Assembly (NCBI GenBank): GCA_021773075.1
Contig: JAJFKT010000010.1
Coordinates: 434,001-498,000 of the forward strand
Source: Woeseiaceae bacterium
GTDB taxonomy: Bacteria; Pseudomonadota; Gammaproteobacteria; Steroidobacterales; Woeseiaceae
Direction of reading: 5' to 3'
DNA length: 64,000 nt
The position numbers and the translations under genes are program-made. Shown in pieces: positions 17,083 to 26,480 of this stretch (position 1 is its first letter; the number at the start of each line of letters is the position of its first letter). Under the pieces are notes generated by a model. It saw nothing but the letters and a program-made list of their open reading frames with translations, did not search any database and was not told the DNA's origin.

Positions 17083-18020
17083 AACTCGTTAGACGTTTGC
17101 GCGGAGTCGCGCTTATCACCGCGATGCTGATTACAGCACTGGTCGGTTCGCTCGCGGCGGGTCTCTCGTGGGACAACGCCCTCGACGTGCGTCGGACTAT
17201 GACCTTGTTGTTTCACGAACAGGCTGCACAAATTGCCCTCGGTGCCGAGAGTTGGGTGCAGATTATTTTGCGGGACGATGGGATTGATACTACGGAGGAT
17301 CACCTCGGTGAATTGTGGGCGAGCGAGCTGCCCGGCCTGCCCGTCGACAATGATTCCGTGCAAGGAATTGTCACAGGACAATTGGAGGATCTGAACGGTC
17401 GCTTCAACGTTAACAATCTGCTCGACTCCAACGGTGGTATTGATCAGGACATGCTCGAACAGTTTCAGCGCTTGTTGATCGCTGTGGAAGTCGACCCGCG
17501 ATTTGCTGGACTCGCTGCCGACTGGATAGATGGTGACCAGAACGCGGGCTTCCCGGATGGCGCTGAAGATGCAATTTATACCGGAATGCTACCGCCCTAT
17601 CGTACGTTCAATCGGCCCTTGGTCAACGTGACGGAGTTGGCGGCACTTGAGGGAATGGATAAAACAAGCTTCGACAGACTGCTGCCGCATATAACCGCGT
17701 TACCGGGCCGTACCGACATCAACGTCAATACCGCAACATTCGCTGTGTTGCAGTCGCTGGACGACGGAATTGACGCCACGCTGGTCGAAAGTTGGATGTC
17801 ACAGCGAGAGGACGCCGGATTTTCGGATATTACCCAGACTTTCGGTACAGCGGTTACTAATCCCGTGATGATGGGGCAGCTGGTTACGAGCAGTGAGTTT
17901 TTTCGATTGAAGGCGATCGTACAGATTGATACCGTGCGTCTCACCTACTTCAGCATAATGCAGCGGGCACCAAACGGTGGTCCTGTCACTACGATCGTTC
18001 GCAGCCTGGGAACTATTTAA
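17079..18020 (+). CDS. gspK: Type II secretion minor pseudopilin GspK
   Basis: Largest minor pseudopilin, capping the T2SS pseudopilus. In the 313-residue precursor the processed helix begins RG/VALITAMLITALVGS. It has no Glu at +5, as expected only for GspK, since nothing is added above it. The globular part contains GRFNVNNLLD, DWIDGD and VNVTELAALEGM, with the helix-hairpin-helix-like stretch DINVNTATFAVLQSL. The start is GTG overlapping the gspJ stop. Shorter than many GspK proteins but complete. Confidence 0.93.
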   Translation: MKLVRRLRGVALITAMLITALVGSLAAGLSWDNALDVRRTMTLLFHEQAAQIALGAESWVQIILRDDGIDTTEDHLGELWASELPGLPVDNDSVQGIVTGQLEDLNGRFNVNNLLDSNGGIDQDMLEQFQRLLIAVEVDPRFAGLAADWIDGDQNAGFPDGAEDAIYTGMLPPYRTFNRPLVNVTELAALEGMDKTSFDRLLPHITALPGRTDINVNTATFAVLQSLDDGIDATLVESWMSQREDAGFSDITQTFGTAVTNPVMMGQLVTSSEFFRLKAIVQIDTVRLTYFSIMQRAPNGGPVTTIVRSLGTI

Positions 18021-18022
18021 GA

Positions 18023-19279
18023 ATGTCAGAATATCTTGTCATACGGCTCACCGCCGCCGATGCGGCCGTTGAATGGCTGGCAGTTGACAGCAATGGCACG
18101 CGCCAGAGTGCGCTCAGCAGCGGCAGCCTTGAACAGGCGGCTGCCAGTATTGGTCACAGAACGCTTATTGCGCTGGTACCCGCCGAAGATGTTTTGTCGA
18201 CCAGCGTCAATATTCCTGCAAGTTCCTTATCGAGAATCAAGACAGCATTGCCATTCGCGCTGGAAGAGGACCTCGCCAATGATGTTGAGGATTTACACTT
18301 CGCCATCGGAAAGCGGCAAACCAATGACCGCTTGCCGGTTGCCATTGTTGCGCGCGAGAAAATGGACGGCTGGCTTGAGCGTCTGCACTCTGCGGGCATT
18401 GAAGCCGCAATAATGTCACCTGCGAATCACGGTGTCGCAAAAATTCCCGGCACATTGTCGATGGTCGTCGATGAAGATCAATCGATAATGTTCAATGATG
18501 GTGCAGATACCGAGTTTACAATTCAGGGCGTTAAACCCAGCGACGTTCTGGTAATGGCAGGCGAACTCGGTGAGGAACTGAAAGACGACGAGGACAAGTC
18601 CGGGCACCTGCTGGCATTTTGCACGCCAGAGAGTGATGCGAGGCTTACGCACGATTGGAATGCTCTGCGGCACGAATTACACAGTGTCGACGTTAATGTT
18701 TTGCCCGATGGGATCTTGCCCAAACTGGCTGTGACCGTTGCGGCAGGTCACGGTGTTAATCTGTTACAAGGCGACTACGGTAAAAAAACAGAATACGCGG
18801 CGTTGTTTCGACCCTGGAAAATAGCGGCTGCCTTGCTGCTCGGATTCGTAATTACAGGAATGGCGTTCAAAGGGGTTGGCTATTACCACTTGCTGCAGGA
18901 GACAGAAAACTTGCAAGCGCAATTCGCTGCCGAGTACCAACTGATTCGTCCGGGCGACAAGGCAATAATTTCAGACCCCAATGCAATCGTCAATTCACTC
19001 CGCCGCAGTTCCGGAGCATCTGGCGCACCACAGGTGTTTCTACCGAGTCTTCGCGAACTCGGTGAGGCGCTGCTTGGGAAAAATGGAATCGATATTGAAG
19101 CAATCAGCTATCGTGCCGGCGTTATCGATTTACGATTAACGGCGCCAAACGTCTCAACGCTTGACGAGGTCACGAAATCAGTTAGCGCGTCGGGTCGATT
19201 CCAGGCGTCCATATTACGGACGGACCAGGTGGCCGATAAGATCGACGGTCGAATTCAGATCAAGGAGACGGGCAAATGA
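18023..19279 (+). CDS. gspL: Type II secretion inner-membrane protein GspL
   Basis: Links the cytoplasmic ATPase GspE to the inner-membrane platform. The 418-residue protein has a cytoplasmic actin-like part up to about residue 265, starting EYLVIRLTAADAAVEWLAVD and including ALPFALEEDLANDVEDLHFA. One membrane helix follows (about 268-287, KIAAALLLGFVITGMAFKGV) and then a periplasmic ferredoxin-like domain. The ATG lies two bases after gspK, and the end overlaps gspM. The GspE and GspF partners are not in this window. Confidence 0.9.
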   Translation: MSEYLVIRLTAADAAVEWLAVDSNGTRQSALSSGSLEQAAASIGHRTLIALVPAEDVLSTSVNIPASSLSRIKTALPFALEEDLANDVEDLHFAIGKRQTNDRLPVAIVAREKMDGWLERLHSAGIEAAIMSPANHGVAKIPGTLSMVVDEDQSIMFNDGADTEFTIQGVKPSDVLVMAGELGEELKDDEDKSGHLLAFCTPESDARLTHDWNALRHELHSVDVNVLPDGILPKLAVTVAAGHGVNLLQGDYGKKTEYAALFRPWKIAAALLLGFVITGMAFKGVGYYHLLQETENLQAQFAAEYQLIRPGDKAIISDPNAIVNSLRRSSGASGAPQVFLPSLRELGEALLGKNGIDIEAISYRAGVIDLRLTAPNVSTLDEVTKSVSASGRFQASILRTDQVADKIDGRIQIKETGK

Positions 19280-19767
19280 AAGATTGGTTTGCATCTCTCG
19301 ATGATCGTGAACGGCAATTTGTGAGCGTCGGTAGTGTATTTGTGTTCATTGCAATTATTTACGGATTGATTTGGGCACCTTTGAATTCAAAGCATGTGGA
19401 GCTGCAAGCCGATGTTTTGCAATGGGAGCGCTCAATCAACGAATTGAAGTCGCTCAGACTGGCAACATCCGGCGTAGCTCAATCGCAAACTCAGACCCGA
19501 CCTGCAAGCGGACAATCACCGCTCATTGTTGTCGATCAGACTTTGCAGAGTCGAGGGCTTAGCGCTTACCGGCGCAACAGCCAACCGACCACCAGCAACG
19601 GTATTCGGGTTGTCTTCGAAAATGTCGCGTTCGACGATCTGATAATTTGGCTCGGCGACCTCAGTGAGCAGCACTCGATGCACGTACAAATAGGCGCAAT
19701 ATCTGTCGGTTCTCAGGCCTCCCCTGGTCGTATCAACGCCACACTGACGCTGGAGCGTGTTCTTTGA
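19276..19767 (+). CDS. gspM: Type II secretion inner-membrane protein GspM
   Basis: Bitopic T2SS platform protein that pairs with GspL. The 163-residue product has the characteristic short N-terminus with LDDRERQFVSVGSVF leading into one membrane helix (about 15-35). A coiled-coil region and a periplasmic domain follow, with VVDQTLQSRGLSAYRRN and FDDLIIWLGDLSEQH. ATGA overlap with gspL and TTGA overlap with gspN indicate tight coupling. Confidence 0.9.
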   Translation: MKDWFASLDDRERQFVSVGSVFVFIAIIYGLIWAPLNSKHVELQADVLQWERSINELKSLRLATSGVAQSQTQTRPASGQSPLIVVDQTLQSRGLSAYRRNSQPTTSNGIRVVFENVAFDDLIIWLGDLSEQHSMHVQIGAISVGSQASPGRINATLTLERVL

Positions 19768-20504
19768 TCCGCTCGAAACGTGGCCTCATCCTGACCGGGG
19801 TATTAACGTTTTTCGCCGCTCTGTTAATCATGTTTCCGGCTCGAGTTGCGGTTCATGCACTTGCGCCGCCTGATGTCTTGGTTCGTGGGATCGAAGGAAC
19901 GATATGGCATGGATCAGCAGCGGAAGCGTCCGTGACGGGCCTTTACCTGAGCAGTATTGAGTGGGATATCCATCCACTGGCGCTGCTGACGGGCAAGCTG
20001 TCCTATTCGCTTAGTGCGACTCCGGTTGGCGGTATTTTCGATGCCGACGCGTCTCTCGGCTTTGGTGGATCACTGGCGTTTTCGAACCTAACGGCGGCAG
20101 TGCCACTCGCGATGTTCGCAGAGTCCATCGACGTGCAGGGTTTAACGGGCGATGCCAGCCTTAATTTTGAACGACTCGAGCTCACGGACGGAATTGCAAC
20201 TCACGCTAACGGCACATTGAAGGTTGCTAACATGATAGTGCCACTCCTGGGGCGAAACTCGCTGGGTGGTTATCAGGCAGAATTTTACACCCAGAATAAT
20301 GGCGTTTCTGCGAGCGTTGAGGATACCGATGGCGTGGTCGACCTTGCAGGTGTTTTGCAAATCAATGCGGATCGTTCATATGAGTTTGTCGCGCAAATAA
20401 TCGCCAAACCAGATACGCCGCCAAACATCCGTCAGCAACTGCAGTTCCTGCCGCCACCCGATGAGCGCGGTCAACAGGAAATTCGCCTCGAAGGGATTCT
20501 CTAG
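19764..20504 (+). CDS. gspN: Type II secretion protein GspN
   Basis: Accessory T2SS inner-membrane protein of unclear role, found at the end of many gsp operons. The 246-residue product has an N-terminal membrane helix (about 7-30) followed by a periplasmic domain with GIEGTIWHGSAAEASV, SSIEWDIHPLALLTGKLSY and a C-terminal LQFLPPPDERGQQEIRLEG. These are typical GspN stretches. The start is TTG overlapping the gspM stop. Its end overlaps the end of the convergent addA-like gene by four bases. Confidence 0.88.
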   Translation: MIRSKRGLILTGVLTFFAALLIMFPARVAVHALAPPDVLVRGIEGTIWHGSAAEASVTGLYLSSIEWDIHPLALLTGKLSYSLSATPVGGIFDADASLGFGGSLAFSNLTAAVPLAMFAESIDVQGLTGDASLNFERLELTDGIATHANGTLKVANMIVPLLGRNSLGGYQAEFYTQNNGVSASVEDTDGVVDLAGVLQINADRSYEFVAQIIAKPDTPPNIRQQLQFLPPPDERGQQEIRLEGIL

Positions 20505-23500
20505 ACCTGCACTTCGACGAATTTTCTGAGTAAGGGAAAATACAAAGCGCACCTCACGTCAATCTCAGCCCAGTCAGAGTAGAGAGCGGCATAGCGGGCC
20601 AATTGCGGCTTGTAACGATCGGATTCAACTTGCAGGAAACCTTCGAGATTGCCGCCTTCGTGTGAGCTGGTTTTGTAGTCGATAATCCAATGTGTGCCGT
20701 TTTCATCGATTCGCACTCTATCAATAATAACGGAGATCAAATCGCCTTCAACAATGCCACTAAGCGCGAGCTCAGCATGGCCCTGCCCGTCGAGGATCCA
20801 GTGCCCTTTCTCATCATCAAGCATCGACTCAACTGCAAGTTGAACTCGCGCAGCAATCTGCTCCCCAGCCGATCGCTCAATGCCATTTTCGCGCAACCAG
20901 CGCATTGTGACTTCATTGGAATACTTTCTGCTGGTCACGGCCTCGGACGCCAGGCCATCAGTAATTAACTGTAACCACCGGTGCACCAATGTGCCTGCGA
21001 TACGCGCCTCGCTTCCGACCCAATAGAATTCCACCTGGGATTGATCGTCCGCATCCACAGTCGCAATTTCGTCCGCCACCATGCCCGGCATCAATCTCGC
21101 TTCGGGAAGAGTCCACGGCGTCTTGAAGCGCTGTAAAACCGGTGTAGCCCAAATGGATGTATTGTCCGCGGCCGGCTGAGGTTCCAGCATTTCAAATTGT
21201 CGGGCAAACTCCGGTTCGACTGCGGGCCAGAGTAAATGCAAAAGACTGTCACTTCTGGCCGCCTTGAAATTCTCGCCATCGGCTGCGAGCGCTGTGTTTC
21301 CAAGTAGGTGCAAGGATTTCTTCGCGCGCGTGCAAGCCACGTACAGGAGCCTGGCCTGTTCGTACCGATCTTTCTCGGATTCGCTCAATTCGATATAGCG
21401 ATGCAACGGATCGTTGTTAAGCTCTGCGCGTGGTCCGACCGGGCTTATGACCTTGCGTGCGTAACCGTGATTCGCGGGTAAATCGAACCACGACAAAACC
21501 CGACGATCGCCTTTCCCGGCTTGCCGACCCAGTCCGTATAGCAAGACGTGATCAAACTGCAGACCCTTGGCGCGATGCATGGTCATAATTTGCAATCTAT
21601 CTGAATCATTGCTTGAAACACGTTCCAGATCGAGAATGGATTCAAGCTCACCGACATCAAGCAGCGTACCCGCGTGTTCGATACCTGCGAGCACGTCGAA
21701 ATAGCGATAGATATTTTCAACTGCGTGGTCGTCCTCAAGAATGCCGGGACCGCCGAGTGCAAACCAGACTCGTTCGACGAGTTCTCGTAGCCCTTGACTA
21801 CGCCGTGACGCAGTGAGCAATTGCAACACCGGTCGCGCATGCATCACGGATTCCTGGCCGCCCGCCGACAGCCTCGCAATTCGCGTATCGTCCTGCAGTA
21901 ATTCCCAAACACTGCTGCCCGAATCATTCCTGACCAATGCGTGTAAATCGGACCAGCTGAGACCGATCCAGGGTGCGCGCAACAATCCCAGCCAGGCAAT
22001 TCGATCGCCTGCATGCACTGCGGCCCGCGTCAACGCGAGCACATCGATGATTTCAGGCAGATCCGTTAAGCGATCAATTTCCACCGCACGATACGCAATA
22101 CCAAGCTCACGCAACTTAGCGAGGAGCTGCGGCAGTTGCGTCCGGCCTCTGACAAGAACCGCCATATCATCGTCCGGGTTCGCTTCCAGTGTCGTAGCAA
22201 TAACACGACTTGCAAGCGCAGCTTCCTGGGCGACATCAGTACCAAATACAGCGTGGGTGAAGCAATGTCCCTTCCCTTTGAGTTGCAGAACCGGAACCGC
22301 TTCCGAGTATGAGACCGCGCCGCGTAGCGGATCATCTTTCGTCGCGAGAATCGTCGGAAATACAGTATTGAACCAGTCTACAAGCCACTCGCCCGATCGA
22401 AAATTTTGACGCAGCAAAAGTGGTTCCAACTCGATATGACCAATGCCGAACTCCTGTGCGAGTAAAAACTGGCCAACTTCGGCGTTGCGAAAGCGGTAGA
22501 TGGATTGCATAGGATCGCCGACACAATAAAGACTGCGACCATCACCCGGTTGCCAACCGCCCGTCAGTGTTTCCAGCATTCGATATTGTGCCGCTGAGGT
22601 GTCTTGCATCTCGTCAACCAAGAGGTGCTTAACGTGATAGTCCAGCAGCAACGCTACATCACCAGGGCTCTCTGCGGTCCCCAAAGCCGCGCTCGCGGTC
22701 AAGGCGACATCAATATGATCACCTATTCCGCGTTCGTTGAAGAGTCTTTTCAGTTCCATCACCGCAAGCGGCAACAGTCTGAATAGCGCGAGTAATACAC
22801 GCCACTGATCATCGGTGTACTTCGTCGGCGGCAATGCCGTTACGCCATGCAAACTCGCGGCAAGATCGTCGTCATCGAGCATGCTCGCGAGCAAGCCATG
22901 CATGGTCTCTTTCCGTGGTTTGTCGCCCGCTGGGAAACCCTGTCGTTTATCAACTTTTTTTCGAAACTCCCCTTTTCGCGTTAACAACAGTTCTGCGATG
23001 CCACGCCACTTCGCCAGTTTTTCCGGTACAGCGTCAGGTAAGTCCAAAAGCCCGAAGAGCTCCTTGACGGAGCTCGTCGATGAACCATCCTCCCGCAAAT
23101 TTGACGCCGCATAGTCAAACAAATCGACCAGCTCTGAATACTTGCTGTTTCCTAAGCCCGATGCCGTTCGTTGCAGGTGCTCGGATACGGCGAATTCAAG
23201 GCTCTGCTCGAATTTTTCTCTTAGGAGCAGCGCGTCGGACTGAGACAGCGCGCCGCTACCAATGAACGGCAGCCACTGATCACGCGTTGCCAGCATTTGT
23301 GCGAGATAGGCAGCGTACAGCCACGTGTTGTTATCCACATGCTGCAGCACTTCGATCGTCGCGATGCGCATGTCACCCTTTTCTGCAAGCCAATCCAGAG
23401 TTGCCAGCGCAGCTGCACGATGAACGGATTTTAATTCTGCGCCCGTAACAATTCGGGCTCCTGTCCCCGGTGTGCTTAGAGGCTGGGCTCTGGCGATTGA

Positions 23501-23887
23501 AGCATTGAGTGCATCAAGTGTCAGGATCCGCATGCGCCGTGGATTGCCGAGCAAATTCCACTGCAATGCCTCACTCTTCGCCAACACGCGACCCGCAAAG
23601 TCGTAGGTCCGTTTTTCATGCTCCGCGTCTGGCTCGAGACCCGTCTCTCGCAGTCGCAACGCCTCAAGGACACGCATCTGCATTTCCGCCGCCGCTTTCC
23701 GAGTGAAAGTAATCGCAACGACTTCTTCGGGATCCTCGACGACACTTAGAAGGTTCAGGTAGCGCTGAATCAACAACTCCGTTTTTCCCGACCCAGCGGG
23801 CGCTTGAACGATAAACGAACGTTCGACATTCACCGCATCGATACGTGCTTGCGCGTCGGCGCTCAAAAGTCGCTCATCCAAGCTCAC
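20501..23887 (-). CDS. addA: AddA/RecB-like helicase-nuclease
   Basis: UvrD/Rep-family DNA helicase with a C-terminal PD-(D/E)xK nuclease, expected to process double-strand breaks for recombination. In 1128 residues the helicase motifs are Walker A QAPAGSGKTELL (about 28-39), VVAITFTRKAAAEM, LLVDEMQDTSAAQY, CVGDPMQSIYRFRNAEV, LLRQNFRS, IMTMHRAKGLQFDHVLLYG and RLLYVACTRAKKSLHLLG. The nuclease residues are near the end: DRVRIDENGTHWIIDYKTSS. The size and pairing with the upstream AddB-like gene (14-base overlap) point to an AddAB-type complex in place of or besides RecBCD. No Chi-recognition assignment can be made from sequence. Confidence 0.88.
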   Translation of the reverse strand: MSLDERLLSADAQARIDAVNVERSFIVQAPAGSGKTELLIQRYLNLLSVVEDPEEVVAITFTRKAAAEMQMRVLEALRLRETGLEPDAEHEKRTYDFAGRVLAKSEALQWNLLGNPRRMRILTLDALNASIARAQPLSTPGTGARIVTGAELKSVHRAAALATLDWLAEKGDMRIATIEVLQHVDNNTWLYAAYLAQMLATRDQWLPFIGSGALSQSDALLLREKFEQSLEFAVSEHLQRTASGLGNSKYSELVDLFDYAASNLREDGSSTSSVKELFGLLDLPDAVPEKLAKWRGIAELLLTRKGEFRKKVDKRQGFPAGDKPRKETMHGLLASMLDDDDLAASLHGVTALPPTKYTDDQWRVLLALFRLLPLAVMELKRLFNERGIGDHIDVALTASAALGTAESPGDVALLLDYHVKHLLVDEMQDTSAAQYRMLETLTGGWQPGDGRSLYCVGDPMQSIYRFRNAEVGQFLLAQEFGIGHIELEPLLLRQNFRSGEWLVDWFNTVFPTILATKDDPLRGAVSYSEAVPVLQLKGKGHCFTHAVFGTDVAQEAALASRVIATTLEANPDDDMAVLVRGRTQLPQLLAKLRELGIAYRAVEIDRLTDLPEIIDVLALTRAAVHAGDRIAWLGLLRAPWIGLSWSDLHALVRNDSGSSVWELLQDDTRIARLSAGGQESVMHARPVLQLLTASRRSQGLRELVERVWFALGGPGILEDDHAVENIYRYFDVLAGIEHAGTLLDVGELESILDLERVSSNDSDRLQIMTMHRAKGLQFDHVLLYGLGRQAGKGDRRVLSWFDLPANHGYARKVISPVGPRAELNNDPLHRYIELSESEKDRYEQARLLYVACTRAKKSLHLLGNTALAADGENFKAARSDSLLHLLWPAVEPEFARQFEMLEPQPAADNTSIWATPVLQRFKTPWTLPEARLMPGMVADEIATVDADDQSQVEFYWVGSEARIAGTLVHRWLQLITDGLASEAVTSRKYSNEVTMRWLRENGIERSAGEQIAARVQLAVESMLDDEKGHWILDGQGHAELALSGIVEGDLISVIIDRVRIDENGTHWIIDYKTSSHEGGNLEGFLQVESDRYKPQLARYAALYSDWAEIDVRCALYFPLLRKFVEVQV

Positions 23888-26477
23888 GACGTAACTCCGT
23901 GTATCTGGATAAGAGATTCAATGGACGTGCCGCACTAATGCCTTGCTCGATATTGACTCGCACATCACCGTTGGAAAGGTCCTCACATGCGAAGGCGATT
24001 TGCGCTTTGATCTGCTGCAAGAGTTCGGGCCAGGCGTCGATATCGGTGTAGCCACGACCCGCACCATTAAATGCGATTTCCCGACTATCAACATTGACCA
24101 GCGCGAGCGCGGATACCGGAGCGTCCGTCGCACAAGCGTAGACGAATAACTGGATCTCCTGAGCTTCGTTTGATCGATTGATCAGCTGTTTTTTCGATCC
24201 GGTCTTGTAGTCGAGTATCGCAATACTGCCATCGTCGCATCCATCTATACGATCGAAGCGCAGTGGCATACGAATATTCCCGGCAACAAACTCAAATTTT
24301 CCCTCAACACTGGCGATGGAAAAATTGCCACGGGCAGCGTCGATTGCAACAAACTCTCTTAGCAAATCGCTAATACGACCGCGCTCGAGCAGCAGCAATT
24401 GTTGCAGCACTGCGTCGGTGTTTTTCTCATGCCGGCCAAACGCGAAATTGACTGCGTCGTCAATTCGGGTCGTTAATTCATCGCCCTGCCAGGCGGCGAT
24501 CGACTCACTCGATGGCAGGTCCATATACAACTTATACAACGCGTCGTGGATCATGTTGCCGCGCATCGGCGCTGGAATTCCGACGGCCTGCGGATAAATG
24601 ACACGAGCTCTCATTCGACCATGAACAAACGCAGCTATCGGCTCGCGTATTTGGCGCTGGATGGTTCCGGCACCACCCGCAATAAGTTCCTCTGCAGTCA
24701 CCGCCGGTACGCTGTCATCGTGATCGAGCAACTCCGCGCTACTGGCCAGCGTTGCTGCATGCCAGCCGGGGTCTTGATATGCCTCGGTGATCGTTACGTC
24801 GAAGGATTCCAGGAGAACACTAGCGGTCTGTTCTGCATCGTCCTCCGTTATTGCGTAACTACAAACGACGGTCTCGCTTGATTGCGCAAGCGCCTCCAGG
24901 AGCTGCTCAGCGAATTGCAGGGTGTTTGCCGGTGTGCAGTCCGGCATGCCGTATTTCTCTTGTAGGCGACGCGATACTAGCAATGATCGTGACCCGGCCG
25001 CTGGCCAGTTCGAAGCCGTCATGCCCGAGATCCAGATCGCATCGAAACTGGCACCTGATGCGTCGAGCGGCCCCATCAACTGTACAGCTGCATTCGTTGA
25101 CTCAGGTTGAAACACAGTTTCGCCTGCGATCAGATCCAGCCTGGAGACCATCATTCGAGCGCCAAGCCTTGCGCTCACTAATCCAAGTCGAGCAAATTCA
25201 TTCAGCAATTCACGCCAGCGATTGACGAGTTGAAACTCCGGGCTATCGAGCGCGCCCTGTCCTGGCCAGTTGAATCCTTTCAGGAGCTCGTCCACGAAAA
25301 CGGCCCATTCTGATGGGGTTGCGGACTTCGGCAATTCGCGGCGCCGTTTGCTAAATGCCGCCAGTCTCTCAAGCCAGTCGCGGGCATCATCTCCATCGTC
25401 ATCTGTCCCGTCACGATTGCGAAACTCGGCCGTAAGCATGGACGGTGACCAGCGTCGATCCGGCAATTGACGCAGACGCAGTTCAAGGCGACTGCGCGCA
25501 GATAAATCGGCCAAGCCCAATTGAGGCGAGCGTAATAACAGACCGACGTCCGACGACGATAAGTCATCGACGAGCCAGCGCAGCAGCAGCAATGCGGAAC
25601 TAACGGCCGGATAGGCTGAAAGGCGTTGTCCGTAGGATACATTTACCGCATCGAATAATGTTGCGTGACCGTACTGCCAGCCCGGCGCGACACCCTCCCG
25701 CACGCGACCTGCGATCTGCGCGGAATTTTTCTCAAGGCCATTTGCGATTATTCCTATGTGCGCGTCTGGATTGGTCTCATATTGCTGTCTTGCCCATGCC
25801 CCGGCAGCGCGCAATTCGGCATCGCTGTTTACGAACGCCTGCAATTCGCAATTCCTGCCCAATACTACAGCCGGCGCAGAATGAACCTCGACACCAGCCT
25901 CGATCAAGGCCGCTCGAATCGAGCAAACCACTGGGCGCTCTCGCTTGAAACCAATGAATGTGTGGCGCGCAGCAGGCCGAATCCGACCTGATTTGATCGA
26001 TTCCAGAACCAGGCCACCGAGCGCTGCATCGTCTACCCAGTTTTCGTGCTCCAGGAGCGACTCGTAACGACCCGCCACAGATGCATACAGCCGCTGGTCG
26101 TCATTTTGAGCGGCTTGCGCGACCTCTGAGATATGGACTTGCCAATCCGAAAGTTTTTGGCGTGTATCCCGAGCGAGTCTTACGAGGTTTGACAGGCTGG
26201 ACTCGGCATCACCAATTTCCTTTTGCAGGCACCGCTCCCAAAGCAATTGGCTCTGCTGTGTGTTGATACGAGTCGGCAAGTCGCTTTGCTCGGACCCTGC
26301 CGCGAGTGCCGCGCCCAACCAGTCCTGCCAAGCGAATATTCTGGGGCTTTGCCAGGCTTTCTTACCGGTCGCCAGCTGCTGAGCGGCGTATTCATCAGCG
26401 AGGACTCTGGCGAGCCTTCGATTAGCTGTAATTAACGTCGCCGAGTTATCCAGTGCATCAGAGAGCCAGTCGTACAT
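23874..26477 (-). CDS. addB: AddB-like PD-(D/E)xK nuclease subunit, lacking Fe-S cysteines
   Basis: Partner of the AddA-like helicase. The 867-residue product starts with a vestigial helicase region (LITANRRLARVLADEYA, RIFAWQDWLGAAL) and has DAIWISGMTASNWPAAG in the middle. A RecB-like nuclease domain follows from about residue 640, with GNMIHDALYKLYMDL, FDRIDGCDDGSIAILDYKTGS (catalytic Asp and DYK) and VYACATDAPVSALALVNVD. In AddB-type nucleases an Fe-S cluster staples this domain, with one Cys in a CPFRAFA-like motif and three in a C-x2-C-x5-C tail. Here the first motif reads REPIAAFV and the tail ARPLNLLSRY, so none of the four is present. It lies three bases after alaA and overlaps addA. 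Confidence 0.82.
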   Translation of the reverse strand: MYDWLSDALDNSATLITANRRLARVLADEYAAQQLATGKKAWQSPRIFAWQDWLGAALAAGSEQSDLPTRINTQQSQLLWERCLQKEIGDAESSLSNLVRLARDTRQKLSDWQVHISEVAQAAQNDDQRLYASVAGRYESLLEHENWVDDAALGGLVLESIKSGRIRPAARHTFIGFKRERPVVCSIRAALIEAGVEVHSAPAVVLGRNCELQAFVNSDAELRAAGAWARQQYETNPDAHIGIIANGLEKNSAQIAGRVREGVAPGWQYGHATLFDAVNVSYGQRLSAYPAVSSALLLLRWLVDDLSSSDVGLLLRSPQLGLADLSARSRLELRLRQLPDRRWSPSMLTAEFRNRDGTDDDGDDARDWLERLAAFSKRRRELPKSATPSEWAVFVDELLKGFNWPGQGALDSPEFQLVNRWRELLNEFARLGLVSARLGARMMVSRLDLIAGETVFQPESTNAAVQLMGPLDASGASFDAIWISGMTASNWPAAGSRSLLVSRRLQEKYGMPDCTPANTLQFAEQLLEALAQSSETVVCSYAITEDDAEQTASVLLESFDVTITEAYQDPGWHAATLASSAELLDHDDSVPAVTAEELIAGGAGTIQRQIREPIAAFVHGRMRARVIYPQAVGIPAPMRGNMIHDALYKLYMDLPSSESIAAWQGDELTTRIDDAVNFAFGRHEKNTDAVLQQLLLLERGRISDLLREFVAIDAARGNFSIASVEGKFEFVAGNIRMPLRFDRIDGCDDGSIAILDYKTGSKKQLINRSNEAQEIQLFVYACATDAPVSALALVNVDSREIAFNGAGRGYTDIDAWPELLQQIKAQIAFACEDLSNGDVRVNIEQGISAARPLNLLSRYTELRRELG

Positions 26478-26480
26478 CGG

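Noticed and set aside
21813-22409. 198-codon plus-strand frame
   Set aside because: Antisense to the addA-like helicase motifs; composition is Ser/Arg-rich as in typical shadows.
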